DNA of 64,000 nt from an uncultured Aquimarina sp. (GCA_947499005.1 CANMML010000004.1:1-64000), one strand, 5' to 3'; shown: positions 15,922-25,097, counted from the first letter of the stretch. The notes: a model not told the origin generated them from the letters alone. A program made the numbers and translations.

Positions 15922-16389
15922 ATGAAGAAAACAGCTCAAAAAAATATCAATATCCTTAATAAGAAAGCGAGATTCGAATACGAATTAATGGATCGTTATA
16001 CGGCTGGTATGGTATTAAGAGGTACTGAAATTAAATCTATTAGAGAAGGTAAGGCCAGCATTGCAGAGAGTTTTTGTGAATTCAATGAAAAGGGAGAGTT
16101 ATTCGTAATTAACATGACGATTCAAGAGTATTCGCATGCAACCTATTTCAATCATCGTCCCAAAACAGAGCGTAAACTGTTACTTAATAAGAAAGAGCTT
16201 AAAAAACTTAGAAAAGAAGTACTACAGAAGACCTTTACCATAGTTCCTTTAAAAGTGTTTATTAGTGATAATGGGTATGCTAAAATAAATATAGCTCTAG
16301 CTAAAGGGAAAAAGCTTTATGACAAGCGTGAGACCATAAAAGACCGTGATAATAAAGTCGCTTTAGACCGTTTGAAGAAGTCTTTTTAA
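15922..16389 (+). CDS. smpB: SsrA-binding protein SmpB
   Basis: SmpB binds tmRNA and delivers it to stalled ribosomes in trans-translation. The 155-aa product (start at ATG 15922) fits the family. The core YELMDRYTAGMVLRGTEIKSIREGKASIAESFC and the C-terminal KGKKLYDKRETIKDRD are characteristic. An upstream GTG would add twelve residues, but it overlaps the clpB terminator and lies before the TANNTTTG promoter element, so I reject it. The tmRNA gene is not in this window. Confidence 0.95.
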   Translation: MKKTAQKNINILNKKARFEYELMDRYTAGMVLRGTEIKSIREGKASIAESFCEFNEKGELFVINMTIQEYSHATYFNHRPKTERKLLLNKKELKKLRKEVLQKTFTIVPLKVFISDNGYAKINIALAKGKKLYDKRETIKDRDNKVALDRLKKSF

Positions 16390-16747
16390 GGGTTAAATAA
16401 TAGTGTGCTTTTAGAGCTAAGAGTTTGTATTTAGCTAAAACTTACCGTCACACCCGAGAAGTCGGGTGTCCCCTCAAAGAAAAGGTGCTTTTCCGTTGCA
16501 GCAGGCACAATAACAACTGAGTCTATTATAGGCTAACTTCATTTAGCTGTTTCTTGAAGAAATCACATCTTTTTTGAGCGTTTATAAGATTTATTTTAGC
16601 ATCTCACTAGCTTTTTCTTACTATGGGATGCTGTTATTCATCAGGATAACGTACAGCCAAGTCCATAATTTTTCTGCTTAATTCAATGCTATCGGATTAT
16701 ATATAGCTTCAAATTAATCCAGTATTCTCCTATAAATTTTAAGAATC
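16390..16747. other. Intergenic region after smpB with a small hairpin repeat
   Basis: About 360 bp without a credible gene. It contains ACACCCGA (16450-16457) / TCGGGTGT (16462-16469) around GAAG, with no T-run. This looks like a dispersed intergenic repeat rather than a terminator. Nothing else was recognised. Confidence 0.5.
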
Positions 16748-16783
16748 AAAAAAGCCATTCTACTTTAGTAAAATGGCTTTTTT
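16748..16783. terminator. Bidirectional terminator between smpB and the 55-aa gene
   Basis: AAAAAAGCCATT (16748-16759) pairs perfectly with AATGGCTTTTTT (16772-16783) around a 12-base loop. A-tract and T-tract flanks allow it to act on both strands, serving smpB and the convergent 55-aa membrane protein gene. Confidence 0.75.
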
Positions 16784-16803
16784 ATATTTTATGTGAAATA
16801 AGA

Positions 16804-16971
16804 TTAAGGCTTATATTCAATTTTCTTACCTCTGTATTTAATCATTTCCATGACAGCGCCTCCTACCCAGTAAGGAATTGCAAAAGTTAATAAGAAAATC
16901 ATTAACCAAAAACCGATAGTTAAAATGGTTAAGAATGCCAAAAATCCTAAATATTGATCGAATTCAAACAT
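16804..16971 (-). CDS. Small membrane protein, 55 aa
   Basis: A minus-strand frame from ATG 16971 to TAA 16804 encodes 55 residues starting MFEFDQYLGFLAFLTILTIG. It has a long hydrophobic stretch (about residues 8-34), a PYWVGGAV motif and a basic tail ending KKIEYKP. The composition is protein-like and the stop is followed by a good terminator hairpin. It is probably a single-span inner membrane protein; no family was recognised. It is transcribed in line with the FAD oxidoreductase gene upstream (17015-18250), 43 bases away, so the two may form one transcript. The short length hides it from normal gene-length cut-offs. Confidence 0.65.
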   Translation of the reverse strand: MFEFDQYLGFLAFLTILTIGFWLMIFLLTFAIPYWVGGAVMEMIKYRGKKIEYKP

Positions 16972-17014
16972 GTCAAAAATAAATTTGCAGCAAATATAAA
17001 GAACCTAATAGGTA

Positions 17015-18250
17015 TTAACCAACAATAGTACCAGTAATTTTTTCATGAATTGCAGTTGCGGCTAACTCTCCCGAAAGCATCGCAGCATTTAAAGAGCCAT
17101 TTAACATAGAATCACCCGCTAGATAGATGGATTCTGTTAATTGAGTCTCAGAAGCTCCAATAGAGTATTTTACATCGCTCAGCACAGGTAACGAATTAGG
17201 AATGTGATACGCTTTCAAAAATTGAATATCATAAATGTCAAAATCACGAGCCAATTCATCACTTACTTTTTCTATTAATGTACTCTCATCAAAGTCAAAA
17301 GGTTTTATAATAGATACAGATAACAACTGCTTTTTCGAATGAGAAGTAGTCTTTGGGAATGATACCGAATTGATCCAACTATCATTTGCCGATAAATAAA
17401 TAAACTTTTCTGTATCTGTATGCTCGGGTAATTCAAAATAAAGAGTTGAAGTGCCTTTCCAATTCATATGATTCCCTTTTAAATTAGAAATCAACTGTTC
17501 TGCTTTGCTTGTGACAATGATATAATCAAAGGAAGTGGGCTCCTCATTTTCAAAATGAATCGTATTTCCTTGAACCGAAGAGATTTTTGTATTTAAATGA
17601 ATATTACTTGAATGTAGTTTGGAAGCTAACTGATCGGGTATTGCTTGCATCCCTGCACTAGGAATAGCAGCATCCCCTTCACTAAACATTTTAAAAATAA
17701 ACTCAAACATTCTGGATGATGTATCTAGTTTTCTTTCTAAAAAGATACCACCAAAGAAAGGGCGAAAGAAGTTTTCAATAATCTTAGTTGTGAAACCATA
17801 TTTTTGCAAATATGCTAAAGTCGTAGTTTCTGTGGTTTCAAATATTGCTTCAATAGATTTAGCTTTAAGTTGTTTCGAGAGCTTAAAAATTTTCATTTTA
17901 TCACCCAAGCTACCTACGGGAGCTACTAAAGTGGCCCATAAAAAGGAAAATTTACGGCCCGCATCTCCAATAGTATGCATTTTCCCATTAGAGACAATTT
18001 TACTACCATTTTCAAAGGAAACTAAATTTAAGGCTTGATAATCTAAATATTTCTTAGCAAGAGGATAAGCCGTTAGTAATACTTGAAATCCCACATCTAA
18101 AGCATGTCCAGATACAGCTTCTGAAGTAACTCGGCCTCCCACAAAATTATTAGAATCATAGATAGTACTTGTGTATCCTTGCTTTTCTAACGCCAAAGCA
18201 GCCGTAAGCCCAGCTATACCAGCTCCAATAATAGCTACATTTTGTTTCAT
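17015..18250 (-). CDS. FAD-dependent amine oxidase-like oxidoreductase
   Basis: The 411-aa protein begins with a dinucleotide-binding GxGxxG motif (AIIGAGIAGLTAALALEKQG) and the downstream GGRVTSE segment. Both are typical of the flavin amine oxidase / protoporphyrinogen oxidase / phytoene desaturase superfamily. A second FAD-contact motif (YLAGDSMLNGSLNAAMLSGELAA) lies near the C-terminus. It is likely cytoplasmic or membrane-associated. The substrate cannot be read from sequence; carotenoid or hydrocarbon desaturation and amine oxidation are both possible. It runs toward the 55-aa gene on the same strand and is divergent from the rsmB-like gene. Confidence 0.8.
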   Translation of the reverse strand: MKQNVAIIGAGIAGLTAALALEKQGYTSTIYDSNNFVGGRVTSEAVSGHALDVGFQVLLTAYPLAKKYLDYQALNLVSFENGSKIVSNGKMHTIGDAGRKFSFLWATLVAPVGSLGDKMKIFKLSKQLKAKSIEAIFETTETTTLAYLQKYGFTTKIIENFFRPFFGGIFLERKLDTSSRMFEFIFKMFSEGDAAIPSAGMQAIPDQLASKLHSSNIHLNTKISSVQGNTIHFENEEPTSFDYIIVTSKAEQLISNLKGNHMNWKGTSTLYFELPEHTDTEKFIYLSANDSWINSVSFPKTTSHSKKQLLSVSIIKPFDFDESTLIEKVSDELARDFDIYDIQFLKAYHIPNSLPVLSDVKYSIGASETQLTESIYLAGDSMLNGSLNAAMLSGELAATAIHEKITGTIVG

Positions 18251-18394
18251 CTTTTTGTGTGATTGTAAAACAAATTTAAGAAACGAAACCAGTATAACTG
18301 TTTAAAAAAAAACAATATTTCAATACCGGGATAAAAAAAATAATACCGATTCGGGGTAAATTCTAATATATAATAACGAAGCAATCTTTTTAGT

Positions 18395-18402
18395 TACCTT
18401 TG
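18395..18402 (+). promoter_or_regulatory. Promoter -7 element before the RsmB-like gene
   Basis: TACCTTTG fits the TANNTTTG element, 19 bases before ATG 18421. No TTG was found at the expected distance, so only the downstream half is supported. Confidence 0.45.
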
Positions 18403-18420
18403 CAGCCTAATTTTTTCAAC

Positions 18421-19632
18421 ATGCGTTTACATAGAAATTTGGTATTTGCCGTAATAGATGCGTTATCCGAAATTTTTAATGACAATGGTTATGCCGATAA
18501 AGTAATAGCCAAAACATTAAAAAGGGATAAGCGATGGGGAGCAAGAGATCGTGGTTTCATAGCTGAAACTACTTACGAAATTGTGAGATGGAAACGTATG
18601 TATGATGGAATAGCGGAAACGAAAGAACATTTTACAAGAGATAATTTGTTTAAAATATTTGCAGTATGGGCTACCTTAAGAGGGATCGAATTACCTGATT
18701 GGAAGTATTTTGAAGGAACACCAGTGCGTCGTATTAAAGGGCGTTTCGATGAATTGTCTAAGCAACGTATTTATAAACAATCTATTCCCGATTGGATGGA
18801 AGAGATTGGGGCAAAAGAGCTTGAAGAGCAGGTTTGGGAAAAAGAAATAACAGCACTTAATATACAGGCACCTGTGGTGTTGAGAGTTAATACGTTGAAA
18901 ATAACTCCTAAAAAGTGTCGTGATATTTTAGCAGATCAAGATATTCATACTGAATTTGTAAAAGGGTATCCAGAAGCTTTGCAGTTGGTAGAGCGTACGA
19001 ATGTTTTTACATCACAAGCATTTAAAGATGGATTTTTCGAGGTACAAGATGCTTCAAGTCAATTAGTAGCTCATTATCTAGATGTTAAACCAGGAATGCG
19101 CGTAGTCGATACTTGTGCAGGAGCAGGAGGAAAGACATTACATATTGCTGCTCTTACAGAGAATAAAGGAAGCATTGTTGCGATGGATATCTACGGTAAT
19201 AAACTATCCGAATTAAAACGTAGAGCACGTAGAGCAGGAGCACATAATATTGAAACTCGTGTAATAGAATCTACCAAAGATGTTAAGAAGCTTTATGGCA
19301 AAGCCGATCGCGTATTGATCGATGCTCCATGTAGTGGTTTAGGTATCTTAAGACGTAACCCAGATGCTAAATGGAAGTTACAACCAGAATTTATTGATAC
19401 AATTAAAGATACTCAGCAAGAAATATTACAACGCTATTCGAAAATGGTAAAACCCGGTGGAAAAATGGTGTATGCAACCTGTTCTATTTTACCATCAGAG
19501 AATCAACAGCAAGTAGCTTTGTTTTTAGCTAGTGATGAAGGAGGAGAGTTTACTTTAGTTAAAGATCAGAAAGTACTTTCTCATATTTCGGGCTATGATG
19601 GATTTTATATGGCGTTACTAGAGAAAAAGTAG
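18421..19632 (+). CDS. RsmB/NOP-family RNA (cytosine-C5) methyltransferase
   Basis: This family uses SAM to methylate C5 of cytosines in rRNA or tRNA. The 403-aa product from ATG 18421 (a TTG further upstream lies within the promoter) has an N-terminal NusB-like region. The Rossmann domain shows SAM motif VVDTCAGAGGKTLH near residue 230. The two catalytic cysteine motifs are DAPCSGLGILRRNPDAKW (about 303) and YATCSILPSEN (about 353). It most resembles RsmB, which methylates 16S rRNA C967 in E. coli; the exact target is inferred. It is followed 13 bases later by the SanA-like gene, with a shared terminator. Confidence 0.88.
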   Translation: MRLHRNLVFAVIDALSEIFNDNGYADKVIAKTLKRDKRWGARDRGFIAETTYEIVRWKRMYDGIAETKEHFTRDNLFKIFAVWATLRGIELPDWKYFEGTPVRRIKGRFDELSKQRIYKQSIPDWMEEIGAKELEEQVWEKEITALNIQAPVVLRVNTLKITPKKCRDILADQDIHTEFVKGYPEALQLVERTNVFTSQAFKDGFFEVQDASSQLVAHYLDVKPGMRVVDTCAGAGGKTLHIAALTENKGSIVAMDIYGNKLSELKRRARRAGAHNIETRVIESTKDVKKLYGKADRVLIDAPCSGLGILRRNPDAKWKLQPEFIDTIKDTQQEILQRYSKMVKPGGKMVYATCSILPSENQQQVALFLASDEGGEFTLVKDQKVLSHISGYDGFYMALLEKK

Positions 19633-19645
19633 TACTTTCATTTAG

Positions 19646-20278
19646 ATGAAGAAACTATTTTTATATAGTAACATTTGCGTATTCGCACTCATACTCACGG
19701 TATTTGCTATAGATTGGTTTGTAAAAACATCTACGGCTTCACAGCTGTATACAGATACAGCAGATATTCCTTATAAAAAAGTGGGGTTGCTATTAGGTAC
19801 TTCTAAGTATGCAATAGGTGGAAGGGTAAATTTGTATTACAAGTACCGTATTCAAGCGGCTACTGCCTTATTTAAGGCTCAAAAAATAGACTACGTATTA
19901 GTAAGTGGTGATAATGGATCTAAGCATTATGATGAGCCTACTAAGATGAAAGCAGATTTGGTGGCTGCAGGAGTTCCCGAAGATCGTATCGTCTTAGATT
20001 ATGCAGGATTTCGCACCTTAGATTCAGTAGTTAGAGCCAACGAAGTATTTCAAACTAAGGAGTATACAGTTATTTCACAACAATTTCATAATGAACGCGC
20101 CTTATTTCTAGCTAATCATTTTAATCATAGTGCTTTAGGTTTTAATGCTAAAGGAGTTTCTTATCGCTATGGTTTTCGGGTTCAAGTTCGAGAATATCTG
20201 GCTCGTGTAAAGATGTTTATTGATATTTTATTGGGGATAACCCCTAAATTTTTAGGAGAGAAAGTAAATATCGGTTAA
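19646..20278 (+). CDS. SanA/YdcF-family (DUF218) membrane protein
   Basis: The 210-aa protein has one N-terminal transmembrane helix (about residues 5-25) and a DUF218 domain with motifs VGLLLGTSK, DYVLVSGDNG, DEPTKMKADLVAAGVP and QQFHNERALFLA. E. coli SanA supports the envelope barrier, affecting vancomycin sensitivity at high temperature; the enzymatic activity of the family is unsettled. The active domain should face the periplasm. It follows the RsmB-like gene by 13 bases and shares its terminator, so it is probably cotranscribed without an evident functional link. Confidence 0.85.
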   Translation: MKKLFLYSNICVFALILTVFAIDWFVKTSTASQLYTDTADIPYKKVGLLLGTSKYAIGGRVNLYYKYRIQAATALFKAQKIDYVLVSGDNGSKHYDEPTKMKADLVAAGVPEDRIVLDYAGFRTLDSVVRANEVFQTKEYTVISQQFHNERALFLANHFNHSALGFNAKGVSYRYGFRVQVREYLARVKMFIDILLGITPKFLGEKVNIG

Positions 20279-20291
20279 AAGCAACACGGTT

Positions 20292-20342
20292 GTATAAGAT
20301 ATGAAGCTATTCATAAGAGACTATCTTATACTTTTGTTTTTT
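20292..20342 (+). terminator. Terminator of the rsmB-like/sanA-like operon
   Basis: GTATAAGATA (20292-20301) pairs perfectly with TATCTTATAC (20322-20331), followed by a T-rich tract (TTTTGTTTTTT). Confidence 0.65.
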
Positions 20343-20530
20343 AGTCATTTAGATTGCTTTTACTTCCCTTAAAATTAAGAAATAGGTAGCTTTAAAATCA
20401 CATTTTTCAAAAACCCTGCATCTAATTCCTGTTTTTTATCTATAAATTTTGTTAACTCTTTCTAAAGAAGAATTTTACTTAAAAGTGTTTAAAAATTGTA
20501 AGTTAGCCTTTAAGTTTAAAAAATTAGATT

Positions 20531-21829
20531 GTGGACCAACAAATAACTAATAATTTAAGTAAACCTACCCGAAAACGTTATAATATCTTGATCTTGGTAT
20601 TTATTTCGGTAGTCATTAACTATCTCGATCGTTCTAACATTTCTGTAGCTGCAAAAGCACTTTCCGATGAATTAGACTTAAATAAAGTACAATTAGGACT
20701 TATCTTTTCAGCTTTTGGGTGGACCTATGCCAGTCTTCAAATTCCAGGAGGAATTTTAGTAGATAAAATTAAGGCAAGGTTTTTATACACCATCATATTG
20801 ATTCTGTGGTCTGTAGCAACATTATTACAAGGAATTGTAAGTTCATTTGTTGCATTAATAGGTTTAAGAGCTAGTATCGGTGTTTTCGAAGCTCCAGCTT
20901 TCCCAATTAATAATGCCATAGCAACCAAATGGTTTCCAGATGAAGAAAGAGCTTCTGCTATAGCTATTTATACTTCGGGTCAATATATAGGTCTTGCCTT
21001 TTTAACTCCTTTATTAGCATATATTCAAGCAGAATTAGGCTGGAGAGGTTTATTTATTTTCTCGGGGATTATAGGAATTGTTTGGGCAATTGTATGGTAT
21101 GTTTTTTATCGTGATCCAGAAAATCACAAGAATGTAAATAAAGAAGAATTAGCACATATCCAAAAGGGAGAAACACCTGTAAAAGAGGAAGCAAAACCTT
21201 TTAAATGGGCAGATCTTAAGCATGCGTTTATTTATAAGAAATTATGGGGATTATATCTAGGACAGTTTTGTTTAGGTTCTACCTTTATTTTCTTTTTAAC
21301 ATGGTTTCCTACCTATTTACAAGAGCAAAAAGGTATTGATTTGGTAAAGTCAGGACTTATAGGCTCTATACCATTTTTAGGAGCTTTCTTTGGAGTCATT
21401 ATTTCTGGAATTTTATCCGATAGACTCATTAAAAAGGGAGTTTCTAAGGAAATTTCGCGTAAAGCACCTGTTTTAGTTGGCTTGTTTTTATCATCATCTA
21501 TTATTTTAGCAAATTATACCACAAGTTCCGAATGGACTATAGCGTTCTTAACATTAGCTTTCTTTGGGACTGGTTTTGCAAGTATTGCATGGGTGTTTGT
21601 TTCTGCAATTGCACCTAAAGAACATATTGGTTTAGTAGGAGGTGTATTTAATCTTATGGGAGGGTTATCTGCCGTTGTTGTACCTTTAGTTGTAGGTATT
21701 CTAGCAAAAGATGGAAATTTTGAACCAGCATTATTTTTCATAGGAAGTATTGCGGTAATCGGTTTCCTAGCATATATCTTTTTGGTAGGAAAAGTAGAAC
21801 GAATTCAAATAGAAAAAGACCATATTTAA
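20531..21829 (+). CDS. MFS transporter, anion:cation symporter type (sugar acid uptake)
   Basis: The 432-aa protein has twelve hydrophobic segments. The ACS-family signature NYLDRSNISVAAKAL in the first helix region and GVFEAPAFPINNAIATKWFPDEERA resemble hexuronate and galactonate transporters such as ExuT and DgoT. It should import a sugar acid across the inner membrane. Translation starts with GTG at 20531. The stop overlaps the ATG of the dehydratase gene by one base (TAATG), so the two are translationally coupled. The following kinase and aldolase genes indicate uptake of galactonate or a related acid. Confidence 0.85.
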   Translation: MDQQITNNLSKPTRKRYNILILVFISVVINYLDRSNISVAAKALSDELDLNKVQLGLIFSAFGWTYASLQIPGGILVDKIKARFLYTIILILWSVATLLQGIVSSFVALIGLRASIGVFEAPAFPINNAIATKWFPDEERASAIAIYTSGQYIGLAFLTPLLAYIQAELGWRGLFIFSGIIGIVWAIVWYVFYRDPENHKNVNKEELAHIQKGETPVKEEAKPFKWADLKHAFIYKKLWGLYLGQFCLGSTFIFFLTWFPTYLQEQKGIDLVKSGLIGSIPFLGAFFGVIISGILSDRLIKKGVSKEISRKAPVLVGLFLSSSIILANYTTSSEWTIAFLTLAFFGTGFASIAWVFVSAIAPKEHIGLVGGVFNLMGGLSAVVVPLVVGILAKDGNFEPALFFIGSIAVIGFLAYIFLVGKVERIQIEKDHI

Positions 21830-22983
21830 TGATTAAGATTACTGCTATAAAAGCTTACCCCGTACGTGTTGAAAACGGGAATCAGTTAGTTGTAAAAGTA
21901 GAGACTAGCGAAAATGGACTTTACGGTTGGGGATGCTCGGGTCTTAGTGGTCGAGAGTTAGCTGTTGCAGGAGCTGTAAAGCACTTCGAACATTTTTTAG
22001 TCGGTAAAGATGTGCTAAATATCGAAGCACATTGGCAACAGATGTACCGCAGTCAATATTTTGAAGGAGGGCGAGTATTAACCGCAGCCATTTCGGCAAT
22101 TGATATTGCATTGTATGATATTAAAGGTAAATTATTAAATGTACCTGTTTACGAATTACTAGGAGGAAAACAACGTGACCGTGTGGAATGTTTTGCTTCT
22201 TTAAAATTCGAATCAAAAGAAGAACTATTAACTAAAGCACAAACGCTTAAAAAAGAAGGTTTCAACTGTATTCGTTTATATGAAGCTAGTGAAGGACCAG
22301 AACCATTTGTAGCTCGAAAATCTATGGCCGATTTGGCCGATTGGCTACCTGCTTTAAGAAAAGAAATGGGGAACGAAATGACCATTGGTATGGATTACCA
22401 TAGTCGTTTGACTATTCCTGAAGTTGTTTCTTTTGTCAATCGCATACCTTCAGGGACATTAGATTTTCTAGAAGAACCTATTCGCGATGAAAACCCTCAA
22501 ACCTACCAGGAGTTAAGAAAAATGATTAATATTCCTTTTGCAATAGGGGAAGAGTTTGCTAGTAAATGGCAATTTTGGCCTTACCTAAAAGACAATATTA
22601 CTCAATATGCCCGTGTAGATATCTGTAATGTAGGAGGGCTTACCGAAGCTAAAAAGGTTGCAGCTATAGCCGAAACAAATTATATAGATTTAATGCCACA
22701 TAACCCTTTAGGGCCAGTATGTACAGCTGCAACTATTCATTTGTTAGTAGCGTCTTCAAATGTGGCTTTTATGGAAGAAATTAATACGCCTGTAGAATGG
22801 TGTGGTACCAATAGTAAAACATGGTATCCTGTTCAACCAGAACTACAAGGGAATTATTATAATACACCAACAGCTCCAGGTTTAGGAGTTGATTTTAATG
22901 AAGCATTAGCTAAAGAACAATCTTTCGAAATTAAAGAGCCACCTCATATATTTAAGAAAGATGGATCATTTACAAATTGGTAA
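21829..22983 (+). CDS. Galactonate-dehydratase-like enolase superfamily enzyme
   Basis: The 384-aa protein belongs to the mandelate racemase subgroup and aligns well with DgoD. The metal ligands are recognisable as D189 (GMDYHSR, with H191), E215 (LEEP) and E241 (GEE), with catalytic H291 in PHNPLGP. DgoD dehydrates D-galactonate to 2-keto-3-deoxygalactonate. With the kinase and aldolase downstream this gives a De Ley-Doudoroff-type route to pyruvate and glyceraldehyde 3-phosphate. In marine flavobacteria a related enzyme instead isomerises 3,6-anhydrogalactonate from red algal galactans, so that alternative is open. It is coupled by a one-base overlap to the transporter. Confidence 0.8.
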   Translation: MIKITAIKAYPVRVENGNQLVVKVETSENGLYGWGCSGLSGRELAVAGAVKHFEHFLVGKDVLNIEAHWQQMYRSQYFEGGRVLTAAISAIDIALYDIKGKLLNVPVYELLGGKQRDRVECFASLKFESKEELLTKAQTLKKEGFNCIRLYEASEGPEPFVARKSMADLADWLPALRKEMGNEMTIGMDYHSRLTIPEVVSFVNRIPSGTLDFLEEPIRDENPQTYQELRKMINIPFAIGEEFASKWQFWPYLKDNITQYARVDICNVGGLTEAKKVAAIAETNYIDLMPHNPLGPVCTAATIHLLVASSNVAFMEEINTPVEWCGTNSKTWYPVQPELQGNYYNTPTAPGLGVDFNEALAKEQSFEIKEPPHIFKKDGSFTNW

Positions 22984-23134
22984 ATAATAGAAATGAGTAT
23001 TCATAACCTGTAATAATAGTTTTCGTTATACTTGATGGTCTCATAAAGTTTATAAAAACTATTCGAATGAGATTCATGATAAAGAAAGGATTAACGAGCT
23101 GAAAAAACAGGTATTCATAAACAAATAATAACAT

Positions 23135-24142
23135 ATGAGTTTTGTCACTTTTGGTGAAATAATGTTACGATTAACTCCTGCTTTACATCGAGAAAAATTA
23201 CAAACCACCAGTCAGTTTGATGTTAATTTTGCAGGTTCAGAATCTAATGTAGCAAGTGCTTTAGGAGTTCTAGGGAATACAGTTTCATTTGTAACCAAGC
23301 TACCAGAAAATGCTATAGGCGATAATTGTATTCAATCATTGCGAAAGTATGGTGTTAGTACAGAAGATATCGTTCGCGGAGGAGAACGCATAGGAACCTA
23401 CTTTATTGAAATAGGAGCTTCTATTCGTCCTTCTAGTGTGGTTTATGATAGAAAATACGGAGCTTTTAGTGCCATGGAAGCCAATGAGTTTTCTTGGGAT
23501 GAAATCTTTAAAAACACAAAATACTTATTTGTATCTGGCATTACGGCCGCTTTATCTCAACAGTGTGCAAGTGAATTGATCAAGTGCGTTCAAGTGGCCA
23601 AGAAGTGTGGTGTAACAGTCGCTTTCGATATGAATTATCGAAGAACATTGTGGGATGACCATAAAGACGCTCAAAAAATATTTGATCAAATTTTACCGAA
23701 TACCGATATACTTTTCGGAAATGCAGGAGTGCTAAGTGATGTTTACGAAATTACATCTTCTAAAGAGGATAAAATAGAAGCTTCTATTGACGTTATTGCT
23801 CAGGCAAAAGAAAAATTTGGGATTGAAGAATACATATTTACAGTAAGACACCACCATTCGGCATCTGTAAATAAAGTAGAAGGGATCTATGTAAGCAATA
23901 ACGGAACTTTTATATCCAATTCGTATACCGTAGAAATCCTTGATCGATTTGGAACGGGTGATGCTTTCGCTGCGGGTTGCTTACATCGTTTAGGTCAGGG
24001 TGAAAATCCTCAAGATGTAGTCAATTTTGGAACAGCAGCTTTTGCGTTAAAACATACGATTTACGGAGATCAGCATACCAGTACCGAGGAGGAAATTTTA
24101 TCAGTCGTAAACGGAGAGACTTCAGGTCACGTAAAAAGGTAG
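23135..24142 (+). CDS. PfkB-family 2-keto-3-deoxy-sugar-acid kinase
   Basis: The 335-aa ribokinase-fold protein starts with MSFVTFGEIMLRLTP, as in KDG kinases (KdgK). It ends with the ATP-binding anion hole motif DRFGTGDAFAAG (catalytic Asp near residue 275). It should phosphorylate 2-keto-3-deoxygluconate or -galactonate. It lies 151 bases after the dehydratase gene and upstream of the matching aldolase, which supports a galactonate or anhydrogalactose catabolic role. Substrate stereochemistry cannot be read from the sequence. Confidence 0.85.
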   Translation: MSFVTFGEIMLRLTPALHREKLQTTSQFDVNFAGSESNVASALGVLGNTVSFVTKLPENAIGDNCIQSLRKYGVSTEDIVRGGERIGTYFIEIGASIRPSSVVYDRKYGAFSAMEANEFSWDEIFKNTKYLFVSGITAALSQQCASELIKCVQVAKKCGVTVAFDMNYRRTLWDDHKDAQKIFDQILPNTDILFGNAGVLSDVYEITSSKEDKIEASIDVIAQAKEKFGIEEYIFTVRHHHSASVNKVEGIYVSNNGTFISNSYTVEILDRFGTGDAFAAGCLHRLGQGENPQDVVNFGTAAFALKHTIYGDQHTSTEEEILSVVNGETSGHVKR

Positions 24143-24235
24143 TTTCGCCTGGATTCAGCTTTTATACTATGATTGAATACATAGCATTTTGAGAAACTCG
24201 GTATACACTAAAGTTGAAAATATGATTTAGTAGTA

Positions 24236-24283
24236 GGTCAGGCTGAGCGCTCTTGATAGCTATCGAGACGAAGTTTGACGACC
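24236..24283. repeat. Dispersed REP-like intergenic element
   Basis: A nested inverted repeat: outer GGTCAGGCTGAGCG paired imperfectly with CGAAGTTTGACGACC, inner TCTTGATAGCTATCGAGA. The GTCAGGCTGAGCG...CGAAG form resembles intergenic repeats widespread in Bacteroidota. It lies immediately before the aldolase start, in the gap after the kinase. Confidence 0.5.
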
Positions 24284-24301
24284 ATTAAAACTAAAAGAAA
24301 A

Positions 24302-24937
24302 ATGAACAGACAAGACAAAACAGCTTTAATTAAGCAAGAAAAAATAGTTGTAATAATACGTGCTAAAGTACAATCTACCGTACAACCTGTTATAGAGGCA
24401 TTGGTAAAGGCAGGTGTTAAAGTACTGGAAATAACATCAAATACGGTTGGTTTTGCAGAAGAGATTGCTAAGGCAAGAGCAAGTTTTCCAGATATATTAG
24501 TCGGAGCGGGTACAGTAACGAATACAGACATCGCAAAAAAAGCTATTGATGCTGGGGCACAGTTTTTAGTAACTCCAAATACAAGTAAATCAGTAGTCGA
24601 ATTTGCTCACAAGCACGATGCTCCTGTATTAATGGGAGCTTATACAGCGACAGAAGTATATAACGCTTACGAGTATGGAGCTGATATTGTAAAGCTATTC
24701 CCAGGACATACGGGTGAAAATAGCATTACTTACTTTAAAGGAATTAAAGGGCCTTTAGATACTATTCCATTAATGGCAGTAGGTGGCATTAATCTTTCAA
24801 ATATCAAAGATTGGTTTGAAGCTGGTATAGATGGCGTTGGTGTAGGAGGGAGTCTTGTAAAACTTGATGAGAATAATACACTAGAAATTATTGAAAAAAC
24901 GGCTAAAGATATGTTAGCTATTGCTAAGGAATATTAG
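24302..24937 (+). CDS. KDPG/KDPGal aldolase (Eda family)
   Basis: This class I aldolase cleaves 2-keto-3-deoxy-6-phospho-gluconate or -galactonate into pyruvate and glyceraldehyde 3-phosphate. With the ATG at 24302 it has 211 residues, close to E. coli Eda. The Schiff-base lysine is K131 in GADIVKLFPG. The catalytic glutamate is E43 in VLEITSNT, and R20 lies in IIRAK. The frame could start nine codons earlier, but that extension lies in the REP-like element and is less likely. As the last gene of the transporter-dehydratase-kinase cluster it completes the pathway. Confidence 0.88.
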   Translation: MNRQDKTALIKQEKIVVIIRAKVQSTVQPVIEALVKAGVKVLEITSNTVGFAEEIAKARASFPDILVGAGTVTNTDIAKKAIDAGAQFLVTPNTSKSVVEFAHKHDAPVLMGAYTATEVYNAYEYGADIVKLFPGHTGENSITYFKGIKGPLDTIPLMAVGGINLSNIKDWFEAGIDGVGVGGSLVKLDENNTLEIIEKTAKDMLAIAKEY

Positions 24938-25040
24938 GGATTGATTGGTCTCAGTATTGATCTAAACCGTATAAGTGCATTTTGTTTATAAAGTTTATTT
25001 GGCTTTATGCTATAGGCGTTAAGCAGTAAGCTAAAAAAGT

Positions 25041-25097
25041 GAATGATGAAATCTAATTAAAGTATTAGGTTTCATCATTCCTTGCTTAGCAAGGAAT
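25041..25097. repeat. Two adjacent hairpins after the aldolase gene
   Basis: GAATGATGAAA (25041-25051) pairs with TTTCATCATTC (25070-25080), and ATTCCTTGC (25077-25085) with GCAAGGAAT (25089-25097); the two elements overlap by a few bases. They may terminate transcription of the sugar-acid operon or be dispersed repeats; no T-run follows. Confidence 0.45.
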
